NCBI GenBank assembly: GCA_947489085.1
Contig: CANLCJ010000001.1
Location: forward strand, 124,001-188,000
Length of the DNA: 64,000 nucleotides
Origin: an uncultured Flavobacteriaceae bacterium
GTDB lineage: Bacteria; Bacteroidota; Bacteroidia; Flavobacteriales; Flavobacteriaceae
Direction of reading: 5' to 3'
Made by a program: the position numbers and the translations under genes. A model generated the notes under the pieces. That model saw only the letters and a program-made list of their open reading frames with translations. It had not been told where the DNA came from and did not search any database. Of the stretch, positions 17,530-26,500 are shown piece by piece. The stretch's first letter is position 1. Every line of letters starts with the position of its first letter.

Positions 17530-18000
17530 ATGAAGTACAGAAGATTAACAAAAGAGCAATTTGAAGAGTTACACCAAGAATTTATAAACTTTCTAGCAAC
17601 GCAGTCTATAACAGCAGACGAGTGGACAAATTTAAAGCAAAACAAACCAGACTTGGCAGAAATGGAGCTAGATGTATTTAGCGACCTTATCTGGGAAGGC
17701 GTTTTAAACTCGGCTCAATATTTAGAACATTTTGCACCACAGCACATGTACCTATTCCATTTAGATGAAAATAACATGCATGCCATTGTAATAAATGTTA
17801 AAAATAAGGCTATAGATATTACAACAAAAGCAGGGTACAATTGGTTGCGCGAAAATCTAATGGACGAAACTGTAGAGTTTCTTCAGGCCGATAAGGAGTA
17901 TGGAGACGATAAAAATGCCGATAAATTTAAAATGATAGAGCAAGGAGCATCTATAACTAAAGGCGAATTGTACCACTATTTTAACGCACTTATCAATTAA
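17530..18000 (+). CDS. Conserved flavobacterial protein of unknown function (DUF6495-like)
   Basis: This 156-aa soluble, acidic protein has no signal peptide and no membrane segment. It begins MKYRRLTKEQFEELHQEFINFLATQSITADEWTNLK and contains DVFSDLIWEGVLNSAQYLEHFAPQHMYLFHLDENNMH. Proteins with this opening are common in Flavobacteriia and are annotated only as hypothetical or DUF6495. The match to that family is from memory of the opening motif. No catalytic residues are recognised. It lies alone between the rpsF operon terminator and hisS, with 130 bp to hisS. Confidence 0.7.
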   Translation: MKYRRLTKEQFEELHQEFINFLATQSITADEWTNLKQNKPDLAEMELDVFSDLIWEGVLNSAQYLEHFAPQHMYLFHLDENNMHAIVINVKNKAIDITTKAGYNWLRENLMDETVEFLQADKEYGDDKNADKFKMIEQGASITKGELYHYFNALIN

Positions 18001-18056
18001 TAAGATTGGCTAAATACGCTCAGCAAAAGAGACACTACAAATTAATTAGAAACCGT

Positions 18057-18064
18057 TATTTTTG
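18057..18064 (+). promoter_or_regulatory. Candidate -7 box of hisS
   Basis: TATTTTTG matches the TAnnTTTG consensus 65 bp before the hisS ATG. No convincing -33 TTG was found at normal spacing. Confidence 0.35.
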
Positions 18065-18128
18065 TCACACCACTTAAAATCTATTCAATAATTATTAAAA
18101 CACTATCCTTCTATTTAAGGAAGTTATT

Positions 18129-19502
18129 ATGGCGCAAAAACCAAGTATACCAAAAGGGACAAGAGATTTTAATCCAGAACAAGTAGCAAAACGCAATTAT
18201 ATATTTAATACCATTCGTAGTGCGTTTCAAACCTTTGGATTTCAACCTATAGAAACACCAAGTTTTGAAAACTCGAATACCCTTATGGGGAAATACGGAG
18301 AAGAAGGCGACCGTTTAATTTTTAAGATTTTAAATTCGGGAGATTATCTTAAAAAAGCAGATGAAAAAGCATATAGCGGTAAAAATTCTAATGCACTAAC
18401 ATCAAGTATTTCAGAAAAAGCATTGCGCTACGATTTAACAGTGCCTTTTGCGCGCTATGTTGTGCAACATCAAAATGAGATAGAATTTCCATTTAAGCGC
18501 TACCAAATACAGCCCGTTTGGAGAGCTGATAGACCACAAAAAGGACGATTTAGAGAGTTTTACCAATGCGATGCAGATGTTGTTGGTAGCGACTCACTGT
18601 GGCAAGAGGTAGAGTTTATACAGCTTTACGATACCGTGTTTTCTAGTTTACAGCTAGAAGGCGTAACTATAAAAATAAATAATCGTAAAATATTATCTGG
18701 TATTGCAGAAGTAATAGGCGCAAGCGATAAACTTATAGATTTTACGGTAGCCTTAGATAAGCTAGATAAAATAGGAGAAGACAAAGTAAAAGCTGAAATG
18801 CTGGATAAAGGCATACCGCAATCTGGAATAGATAAACTACAACCTTTGTTTGCCTTATCAGGAAGTTTCGAAGCACAAATTGAAGCCTTAAAAACAATTT
18901 TAGAATCCTCTATCGAAGGAAAAAAAGGCATCGAAGAGTTGTCTTTTATAAATGAGGCCATATCAACATTAGGGCTTACAACCGCAAATTTAAAGTTAGA
19001 TGTTACATTGGCTCGAGGCTTAAATTATTACACAGGCGCTATTTTCGAAGTAGCCGCCCCAGAAGGTGTAAGCATGGGGTCTATAGGTGGTGGTGGTCGT
19101 TACGACGATTTAACAGGTGTTTTTGGTATGAAAGGGGGGAGCGGTGTAGGCATAAGCTTTGGTTTAGATCGTATTTATTTAGTATTGGAAGAGTTGCAAT
19201 TATTTCCAGACACTATAGCTAAATCTATAGATGTTCTCTTTATAAATTTTGGAGATAAAGAAGCCTTGTTTAGTCTAAAAGCCATAAAACAACTAAGAGC
19301 TCAGGGCATTCGTGCAGAATTATATCCAGATGCTGCTAAAATGAAAAAACAAATGACACACGCTAATAAGCGTCATATTCCATACGTAGTTTTAGTTGGA
19401 GAAGAAGAAATAAACACTCAAACTTACACGCTAAAACAAATGAATACAGGAACACAAGAAAAAGTATCCTTAGAAGCACTTATAAAGACTATAGAGTCTT
19501 AG
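18129..19502 (+). CDS. hisS: Histidyl-tRNA synthetase
   Basis: This 457-aa class II aminoacyl-tRNA synthetase charges tRNA-His. It begins with [14 protein letters not shown], and motif 1 is in [32 protein letters not shown]. Motif 2 reads [27 protein letters not shown], the HisA signature reads [14 protein letters not shown], and motif 3 is in [14 protein letters not shown]...[17 protein letters not shown]. The C-terminal anticodon-binding domain follows ([22 protein letters not shown]). The length fits the longer HisRS form of Bacteroidota. Confidence 0.98.
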   Translation: MAQKPSIPKGTRDFNPEQVAKRNYIFNTIRSAFQTFGFQPIETPSFENSNTLMGKYGEEGDRLIFKILNSGDYLKKADEKAYSGKNSNALTSSISEKALRYDLTVPFARYVVQHQNEIEFPFKRYQIQPVWRADRPQKGRFREFYQCDADVVGSDSLWQEVEFIQLYDTVFSSLQLEGVTIKINNRKILSGIAEVIGASDKLIDFTVALDKLDKIGEDKVKAEMLDKGIPQSGIDKLQPLFALSGSFEAQIEALKTILESSIEGKKGIEELSFINEAISTLGLTTANLKLDVTLARGLNYYTGAIFEVAAPEGVSMGSIGGGGRYDDLTGVFGMKGGSGVGISFGLDRIYLVLEELQLFPDTIAKSIDVLFINFGDKEALFSLKAIKQLRAQGIRAELYPDAAKMKKQMTHANKRHIPYVVLVGEEEINTQTYTLKQMNTGTQEKVSLEALIKTIES

Positions 19503-19735
19503 CTAGTTTTTGGAGTAAATATATAACACTTTGAGAAAAAAAGAGGTATCACATATGTAATTGGACGCAATTATTGCAGGATGCATGATGCATCAGAACA
19601 GTTATTTTTCGTTTTAAGGTTAATTTGCGTTACCTTTAAATATTCAAAAAATAATGAACAAATTATAATTTCTCAAAACATAGTTTGTAGTCAAGTATAA
19701 CATACAATAGATAAAAAAATATTAAGGACACAAGA

Positions 19736-22711
19736 ATGAAAAACATTTTAAAATTCAATGTATCAATTTTAATGCTGTTACTTACTTTAACCTCATGTAG
19801 TAAAGGAGCAGCAATAGGTACTACTGATGGTGAGACAGTACGTACAGTCTACAATTTAAATCCAGATTGGAAATTTATTAAAGACGATGTTAATAATGCT
19901 AACAAAGTGTCTTTAGACGACTCTACTTGGAGCACTGTAAGCTGTCCGCATACGTTTAACGATATAGATACTTTTGACGATTTGAGTCACGGCCACCACG
20001 ATGGCGAAGACAACCATTGGAGAGGCACTGTATGGTATCGTAAACATTTTAAATTAGCACCAAAAGATGCTGATAAAAAAGTATTTTTAGAATTTGAAGG
20101 CGTACGTCAAATTGCAGACGTATATTTAAACGGTAAACATTTGGGACAAAACCAAACAGGGTTTATACCATTTGGATTCGATATAACACCATATCTTAAT
20201 GCAAACGGGGATAATATTATTGCCGTAAAAGTGAATAACGATAGGGGAGACCACTTTAGAAAGAATTTTCCATTAGTGTGGCACCACGAACATTGGCACC
20301 CTAATCATGGTGGTATTTATAGAAATGTTTTTTTGCACGTAACAGATCCCTTACACATAACATTACCTATTTACGATAATTTAAAGACTGTAGGTACCTA
20401 TGTTTATGCCGAAAATATAAGCAAAGAGAATGCAGATGTTACGGTAACTGCAGAAGTGCAAAATGAATACCCTACAGCTAAAGATGCTACATTAGTGGCT
20501 CAAATTTTAGATGCAGAAGGTAACGTTGTAGCCACGTCTCAAATAGCACAAAGTATAAAAGCTGGAGCTAAGTTAGTACTAGAAACAAATACAGCTGTTA
20601 AAAACCCAAAGCTTTGGTACACTAGATACCCCTACATGTACACTGTAAAAACTATTTTAAAAGTAGCAGGAGAGGTTGTGGACGATTACACTACACCCTT
20701 AGGTATTAGAAATTTTAAGTTTGATAAAGATTCTGGGTTTTCAAATAATGGCGAACATGTAAAATTACACGGTTGGGGACAAAAACCAACAAATTCTTGG
20801 GCAGGCCTAGGCTCTGCATTACCAGATTGGCTTAGAGATTACACTTATATGTTAATGGATGAAGCTGGTGGTAATTTTATACGTTGGGGGCATTGTGCAG
20901 GATCGCCAGCCGAAATTGAAATGGGCGACAAGTACGGATTTGTAACTTTAATGCCGGGCGTAAGTGGAGAGTCTGAAGATGAAGGTGAAACGTGGGACAT
21001 TCGTATAAAAGCGTTCAAAGACATGATTGTGTATTACCGTAATCATCCCTCAATATTTATTTGGGAAGGCGGTAATTGGGCAGAGACAGAAGCCCACTAT
21101 AAAGAAATTTTGGAAATTATTGATACGTTCGATCCTAAAGGCAAGCGCCTTATGGGACACAGAAGAGCTGATGTGAAAAACGATTCTGAAGGTTATGTAT
21201 CTATAGAAATCGGTACAGAAGGTTGGGAACGTGAATACCCAGACCTACCACTTATAGAAAGTGAATACAATAGAGAAGAGGCTCCAAGACGTATTTGGGA
21301 TAAATACTCTCCAGACGACAATTTTTATAGCCATCCAAATATAAAGAAGAATACCTATAAGCTAAATTCTGAAGAGTTTGCAGTATCTCAAGCAAAACAT
21401 TGGTGGGATAAAATGGGTAGAAAAGCCTACCATGTAGGTGGTGCAAATTGGATATTTTCAGACGGGCCACATGGAGGGCGCTGTCCAACAGAAGTTACCA
21501 GAGCAAGTGGAGAAGTAGATGCAGTTCGATTGCCTAAAGAGGCATTTTATGCTTTAAAAGCCATGTGGAGATCAGAGCCCCAAGTGCATGTTGTAGGGCA
21601 TTGGAATTACGAAGCAGGAGTTAAAAAGGATATGTATGTTATTTCTAACTGCGCAGCAGTAAAACTTTATGTAAACGGAAAATTGATAGGCGAAAAAAAT
21701 ACGCCTGAAAAAGGTTATGTATTTAAATTTGATAAAGTAGCTTGGGAAAAAGGAAATGTTAAAGTAGAAGGTTACGTAAAAGGAGAACTTAAAGCTACGC
21801 AAACCAAAATTACAGCAGGTGAACCAGTAGCACTTAAGCTTACGCCCATAACAGGGCCAAAAGGATGGCAAGCCGATGGTTCTGATATTGTTTTGGTAGA
21901 TGTAGAAGTGGTAGATGCAGAAGGACAGAGATGTCCATTGGCCACAGGTCGTGTGGATTTCGAAATTACAGGACCAGCAGTTTGGCGCGGTGGTTATAAT
22001 AGTGGTAAACCAAATTCAACAAACAATATGTATCTGGATATGGAAGCGGGTATAAACCGTGTAGCCATAAGATCGAAATTAAATGCAGGTACAGTAACTT
22101 TAAAAGCAACACAGCCTGAATTAAAAGTTGCTAGTATAGAATTGAAGAGTTTACCAGTAAATATTAAAAATGGCTTATTAGCAGAGTTGCCTCAGGTTTA
22201 TGAAAATGTTATAAAAGAAGAACCACTACCAATACATACTCCTAAAATTCCAGAGTACGTGCCAGGTATAAAAAACAGGAGTAAGCTATTTACTAAATTC
22301 AGTTATACAGGAGATGGTAAAGCAGTGCTGAGAACTAATATGCATTGGGGTAAAAAGTCTCATACAGATTTAGAACATAATTACACGCATTTGCCTAAAT
22401 ATTTAAATGGATCGGAATATGTTAGAACACCAAATTCTGATAAAAAATACTGGGCAAGAGATCAACTACAATTTATAGCAGGGCAAAAAATGCATATTTA
22501 TGTACTGCATGACGATAGAGTACCTAGACCAGAATTTTTATTAAAAGATTATAAAGACACGGGAGATGATGTAAAGTTAGACAAAGCAGTAATGTCTGTT
22601 TTCCATCGTATTGCAGAAGCAGGAGAAAGTATTATTATGGCAGGGAATAGTGATGGCGATGTTCCAGACAATGCTAAAATGTATACTGTAATGGCAAAGC
22701 CATTTAAATAA
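19736..22711 (+). CDS. Glycoside hydrolase family 2 lipoprotein (beta-galactosidase/glucuronidase-like)
   Basis: This 991-aa protein has a lipoprotein signal (Cys21 in LTLTSCSKG). A GH2 sugar-binding domain (about 40-205, with RGTVWYRKHF and VYLNGKHLGQNQTGFIPF), an Ig-like domain, a TIM-barrel catalytic domain (about 335-640) and C-terminal beta-sandwich domains follow. The nucleophile is probably Glu510 in LPLIESEYNRE. The usual acid/base motif W-S-x-G-N-E is replaced by HPSIFIWEGGNW (residues 437-448), so the acid/base could be Glu444 or another residue. GH2 enzymes remove beta-linked galactose, glucuronate or mannose. A nearby secreted sulfatase suggests a sulfated algal glycan, but the substrate is inferred. 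The last about 150 residues are unassigned. Confidence 0.87.
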   Translation: MKNILKFNVSILMLLLTLTSCSKGAAIGTTDGETVRTVYNLNPDWKFIKDDVNNANKVSLDDSTWSTVSCPHTFNDIDTFDDLSHGHHDGEDNHWRGTVWYRKHFKLAPKDADKKVFLEFEGVRQIADVYLNGKHLGQNQTGFIPFGFDITPYLNANGDNIIAVKVNNDRGDHFRKNFPLVWHHEHWHPNHGGIYRNVFLHVTDPLHITLPIYDNLKTVGTYVYAENISKENADVTVTAEVQNEYPTAKDATLVAQILDAEGNVVATSQIAQSIKAGAKLVLETNTAVKNPKLWYTRYPYMYTVKTILKVAGEVVDDYTTPLGIRNFKFDKDSGFSNNGEHVKLHGWGQKPTNSWAGLGSALPDWLRDYTYMLMDEAGGNFIRWGHCAGSPAEIEMGDKYGFVTLMPGVSGESEDEGETWDIRIKAFKDMIVYYRNHPSIFIWEGGNWAETEAHYKEILEIIDTFDPKGKRLMGHRRADVKNDSEGYVSIEIGTEGWEREYPDLPLIESEYNREEAPRRIWDKYSPDDNFYSHPNIKKNTYKLNSEEFAVSQAKHWWDKMGRKAYHVGGANWIFSDGPHGGRCPTEVTRASGEVDAVRLPKEAFYALKAMWRSEPQVHVVGHWNYEAGVKKDMYVISNCAAVKLYVNGKLIGEKNTPEKGYVFKFDKVAWEKGNVKVEGYVKGELKATQTKITAGEPVALKLTPITGPKGWQADGSDIVLVDVEVVDAEGQRCPLATGRVDFEITGPAVWRGGYNSGKPNSTNNMYLDMEAGINRVAIRSKLNAGTVTLKATQPELKVASIELKSLPVNIKNGLLAELPQVYENVIKEEPLPIHTPKIPEYVPGIKNRSKLFTKFSYTGDGKAVLRTNMHWGKKSHTDLEHNYTHLPKYLNGSEYVRTPNSDKKYWARDQLQFIAGQKMHIYVLHDDRVPRPEFLLKDYKDTGDDVKLDKAVMSVFHRIAEAGESIIMAGNSDGDVPDNAKMYTVMAKPFK

Positions 22712-22731
22712 AAGCCATACGTTGCATAAAC

Positions 22732-22777
22732 AAAAGCCCAAGTACCTCTAAAGTATTTGGGCTTTTTAAGTTTAAAG
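22732..22777 (+). terminator. Rho-independent terminator of the GH2 gene
   Basis: AAAAGCCCAAGTAC and GTATTTGGGCTTTTT form a long stem (one mismatch) ending in a T-run, about 20 bp after the stop. Confidence 0.85.
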
Positions 22778-22851
22778 GAAATGTACTTTGCGATACATTA
22801 ATGAGGTATAGTTATATTTTACAACCAATTTTTTGAAGATAATGACACAAT

Positions 22852-23013
22852 GCAGTGATTTAAACTTTTTTGATTCTAGCGAAAATTCTAGATTTTTTGT
22901 TCAATTGAAGTATTTTTTGAAGTTCACAGCAGTGCCATGGACTGAGAAAAAAGACAAAAATGGTATGAAAAAGAAGATTTTTATAGCGAATTGGAAAAAG
23001 TTCAAATGACTTC
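22852..23013 (+). repeat. ~160-bp dispersed repeat, subfamily B, copy 1
   Basis: This 162-bp block begins GCAGTGATTTAAACTTTTTT, and the reverse complement of its right end reads GAAGTCATTTGAACTTTTTC, forming terminal inverted repeats. The centre carries TTTGAAGTTCACAGCAGTGC. It matches the reverse complement of 52157-52316 along its whole length at roughly 90% identity by eye. Its right end lies 12 bp before the small membrane-protein gene, so it occupies that gene's promoter region. Confidence 0.88.
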
Positions 23014-23025
23014 AATACTAATCTT

Positions 23026-23223
23026 ATGACTAAATTTTTAATTTTTGTGAGCTTAATTTTAACGCTTAGTGCCCTGTTTCTTGGTATAAAGGACACTGTA
23101 TTTACAATTAATGTTCACGATACTTATTATGTAATTAGACATATTGATCTTATTTTGAGTACCATTGGTTTGCTGTTAAGTTTTATCTTAATTCAATGTT
23201 TTTTTAAAGGTAGACAAGGTTAA
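23026..23223 (+). CDS. Small two-helix membrane protein with a HDTYYVI motif
   Basis: This 65-aa protein has two hydrophobic helices (about residues 4-20 and 43-60) separated by TINVHDTYYVIRHID (27-41), and ends with a basic KGRQG. The HDTYYVI-x-H segment resembles the loop and start of transmembrane helix X of heme-copper oxidase subunit I (HDTYYVVAHFHYVL), though here the HFH metal-ligand pair reads HID. The similarity is a pattern seen by eye and could be chance or a small stand-alone family. It stands alone after a dispersed repeat. Coding is supported by the sensible topology only. Confidence 0.55.
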   Translation: MTKFLIFVSLILTLSALFLGIKDTVFTINVHDTYYVIRHIDLILSTIGLLLSFILIQCFFKGRQG

Positions 23224-23512
23224 GCCTTAAAGAAAACGATACTAACAATAGTCTATTTGTTATTACAGACGGAACACCCTACATAATGTGCCCTATGAAG
23301 TAAAAGCAAAGTACAGCTAATAAAAGGATGACTTATTTCGATTGAGAAGTAGAAAGTTTTGAGTTGAAATTTGAAGATTTTAAAACAAAGCCTCCGCATT
23401 AAACGGAGGCTTTATAAGTGTAAAATGGTTTGTGCAAAAAATAAATAATTTAAGTGCAGTTTCCTTGTGTCTATGGCACTCAAAAAAATACCGCACATTG
23501 GATTTATAAACC
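23224..23512. other. Non-coding gap with a GC-rich hairpin
   Basis: AAAGCCTCCG (23388-23397) and CGGAGGCTTT (23404-23413) form a perfect 10-bp stem with a 6-nt loop. It lies 100 bp beyond the end of the minus-strand LamG/T9SS gene and may terminate it or the small plus-strand gene. No other structure was recognised in the gap. Confidence 0.6.
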
Positions 23513-26500
23513 TTAATTCACAATAATTTTTTTAGATAACTTACCATTTATAGAATTTACTGTAACAATATAAATACCAGAACTAATTTTGGGTATTGTG
23601 TTACTAATAAGCGCTTTATTATTTGAAATAATGGTTTTATTTACAAGTTGTCCTACGCTGTTAAAAGTTTCAATAGAATTAATGGCTATACCATTGGGGT
23701 TGTGTATTACTAAGTTTTTAGAATCGTTTAAGTAGTTAACTTGTAAATTCTCTGTGTTATTAGCAGTTGTGCTTAATGTAGCAGGGCTATTAAATGCAAG
23801 TTCAAAACGTTCGTTATAAGTACCACGATCCAGAAAAATTTCAAAATCAGACGCTCTTAAGTCATGATAGTTGTCTGTTTCGGTATCATGAATAAACAGA
23901 GGTAAATTGGCACTCACATTATTTAATTCATCCAAGGCAATTACAGCAATGCCTGCTCTGTTTATTTTTAAACCTAAAGGTAAAGCTTGGGCATCTCTAA
24001 AACTATTAGTGGCTTGAATTACAAGATTATCAGTAGGGATTACCCAATACATATCCTCCAAGTTGTCTTCTATTAAACGCGCATCGTAACCTAAGTCGTA
24101 TTCGGGAGTAGAAATACTATCTTCGCTAACTAAAATTTGGCGGTGGTAACCATCTGGAGAATTTAGCACTAGCTTTATTTTTTGTCTGAGGTCTTCAGTA
24201 TTAGTACTACTCAAATTTTTGCCTTGTTGCGTGCTTTTAGCAAAAACAGAGGCAGAAGTGCCTTCTTTTTTAAAGGTACGTTGGCTGTTTTTAAAAGCTA
24301 CATTACCACCCTCATCAGCAACTACAAAAAAGCCTTGACCTACTGGAATATATCGTCCAGGCACTTTTGTTCCTAATACACCTGTGGCATTTATTCTCAC
24401 ATCGTTATTTATAGCAACAATACCACCAGCAAGTGTATAAGTAGCATATCCACCTTCGTAACTAGAAAGTCTGTGAGAGCCACCTCCAAAATGGTCCCAG
24501 AAATAGAGTGTGCCATCTATAATATTACCTGAGGCGTTACCACCATTAGCGCTTATATTGTCTAATATAAAAGCATTAGCGTCTATGGCAGATGCGTATG
24601 GATTACCTACTAAATAGTCGTTCCCAGCAGAAAGGGGAAGCGTAACGTTGCCGTTATTGGGTTTACCGTCGAAAACATAATTTTGAGTTTGCGATACCTG
24701 TCCTCCCGTGTCTTCTACACCTTTCATAGTAAAGCCCTCTCCAACATTAATAATACCATCGCTTCTTACTTGCACCCAAGCTGTAAAATCGTTGCTGTTA
24801 GCATTTGTAAACTTCCATACCCAATAATCTGCTATACCAATGACGTTACCAGAAACATTACCATTAAAAGAGTTTCTAATAAAGTTTATAGTAGTAGGGT
24901 TCGAAGCATCGGTACCATTTTTTAAAATATCATCATTGAGTCTATATTGGGTATTATTAGTAGCGCCATTAACAAAACCTACAGGTGAACACCAATAATT
25001 ATAGGTGTATAAATCTCTGGTGCCTTGTTGGTCTTTTTCTAAAGTACCTGTACTTGTTACATCTAGATCACTGCCTTCTTCTTGTATAAGCTGAGATTCC
25101 CCTTCCAAATCGATAACCCCGTCAAGTTTTAAGTAATGCGATATAGTAAGTGCATAACCAGCATGAGAGGCATTATCTCCTGTTACGGTTAGTTTACCAC
25201 CACTATTTACGGTTAGTCCTAACAAGGTACGGTTTCCATCTCTACTATTAGGAATTAAAGTCGTGTTGGCGTTGTTCATAGTAATTTCATGGTTTATAAC
25301 AGCAATATTATAGTCTATGGTTTCAGCGGCATCTAAATAAGAATCTATCCCGGGCAAGTATTGTACATTGCCATTTAGCCATGTGCTAGGGGTATCCCAG
25401 TCTCCGTTTTGTGTGGTTTGGTAAGGAATAGGAGCTGTTTGCATATCTATATCGCTAAAATTTATCATAGAGGCATCGTTATTGTATTGAGAGGCATCTT
25501 TTATGCTACCAAATACAAAATTACTCATGGGGTAATACGCCACTAAATTTGCCCAAGGTACAGGGTTGATATCGTTTCGTGTAATGGCTGTAGGGAGTAA
25601 TTTACCATCAGCAAAATTAGAGTTATTCTCTATTTCTTGGTTCATGATGTAACGTATTTGGTTGGGGGTTAAAGCTACGCTCCATACCCGAACCTCATCT
25701 ACAGTTCCTCTTGCGCGTTGTTGTCTGTTAATATGGTGTGCTGCTCCAATTAAGAAATGAGAATTTGAAGGCGTGTTCATAGGGTTTAATGTATCGTCAC
25801 TATCCTCTTCAAAACCATCAATGTAGAGGCGTGTTGTATTAGTAACAGCATTGTAAGAAGCAGCAATATGATGCCACTCGTTTTCGGGTATGGTAGCAGA
25901 GGTTTGTAAAACATTGTTAGACGTGTCGTCTGGATCTCTCCATACCATTCTAAATTGACCATTGGAGTTTATTCTAAAAGCATAACCATGCGTATAAAAA
26001 CCATCAGGATTTGTAGGAGAGTTTTGATTGAAATAATTACGTTTAGAAATAATATCGAATGTATCGGCACCAGCGTTGCGTTTTACCCAGGCACTTATGG
26101 TAAAATCGGTATTTGCTAGGTCGTTAACATTACCAGCGGTTAAATACTTATCTGTACCATCGAAAGATACTGCTCTGGAGAAGGCTACAGATTCTTGTGT
26201 AGCTCCAAAAGTAATGTATTTTGTGCCTTCAAAATAAAAGTCTACTTCTAGATTTGTGCCAACAGTTTCCATTGTAGCAGAGGTTACATTGCTTGTAAAA
26301 GCAGGATCGTCTGCAACAATCATAATATAAGTCTCTCCACCAGGATTTGTAGCGGTTACCATACTTTCAGGAATAGACAATTTTACAGTAGGCACAGAAT
26401 CGGTAACAACCAATTTCCATGTTCTAGAAATAGGGGTTGCACTTAAGTTGGTGGTTATGCCAGTATTTGCTCCAAAATCTTTAGTAATAGCTGTCCCAGC

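Noticed and set aside
19580-19600. ATGCAT repeats (GGATGCATGATGCATCA) before the GH2 gene
   Set aside because: Two copies of a self-complementary hexamer occur by chance in AT-rich DNA, and no further copies were seen.
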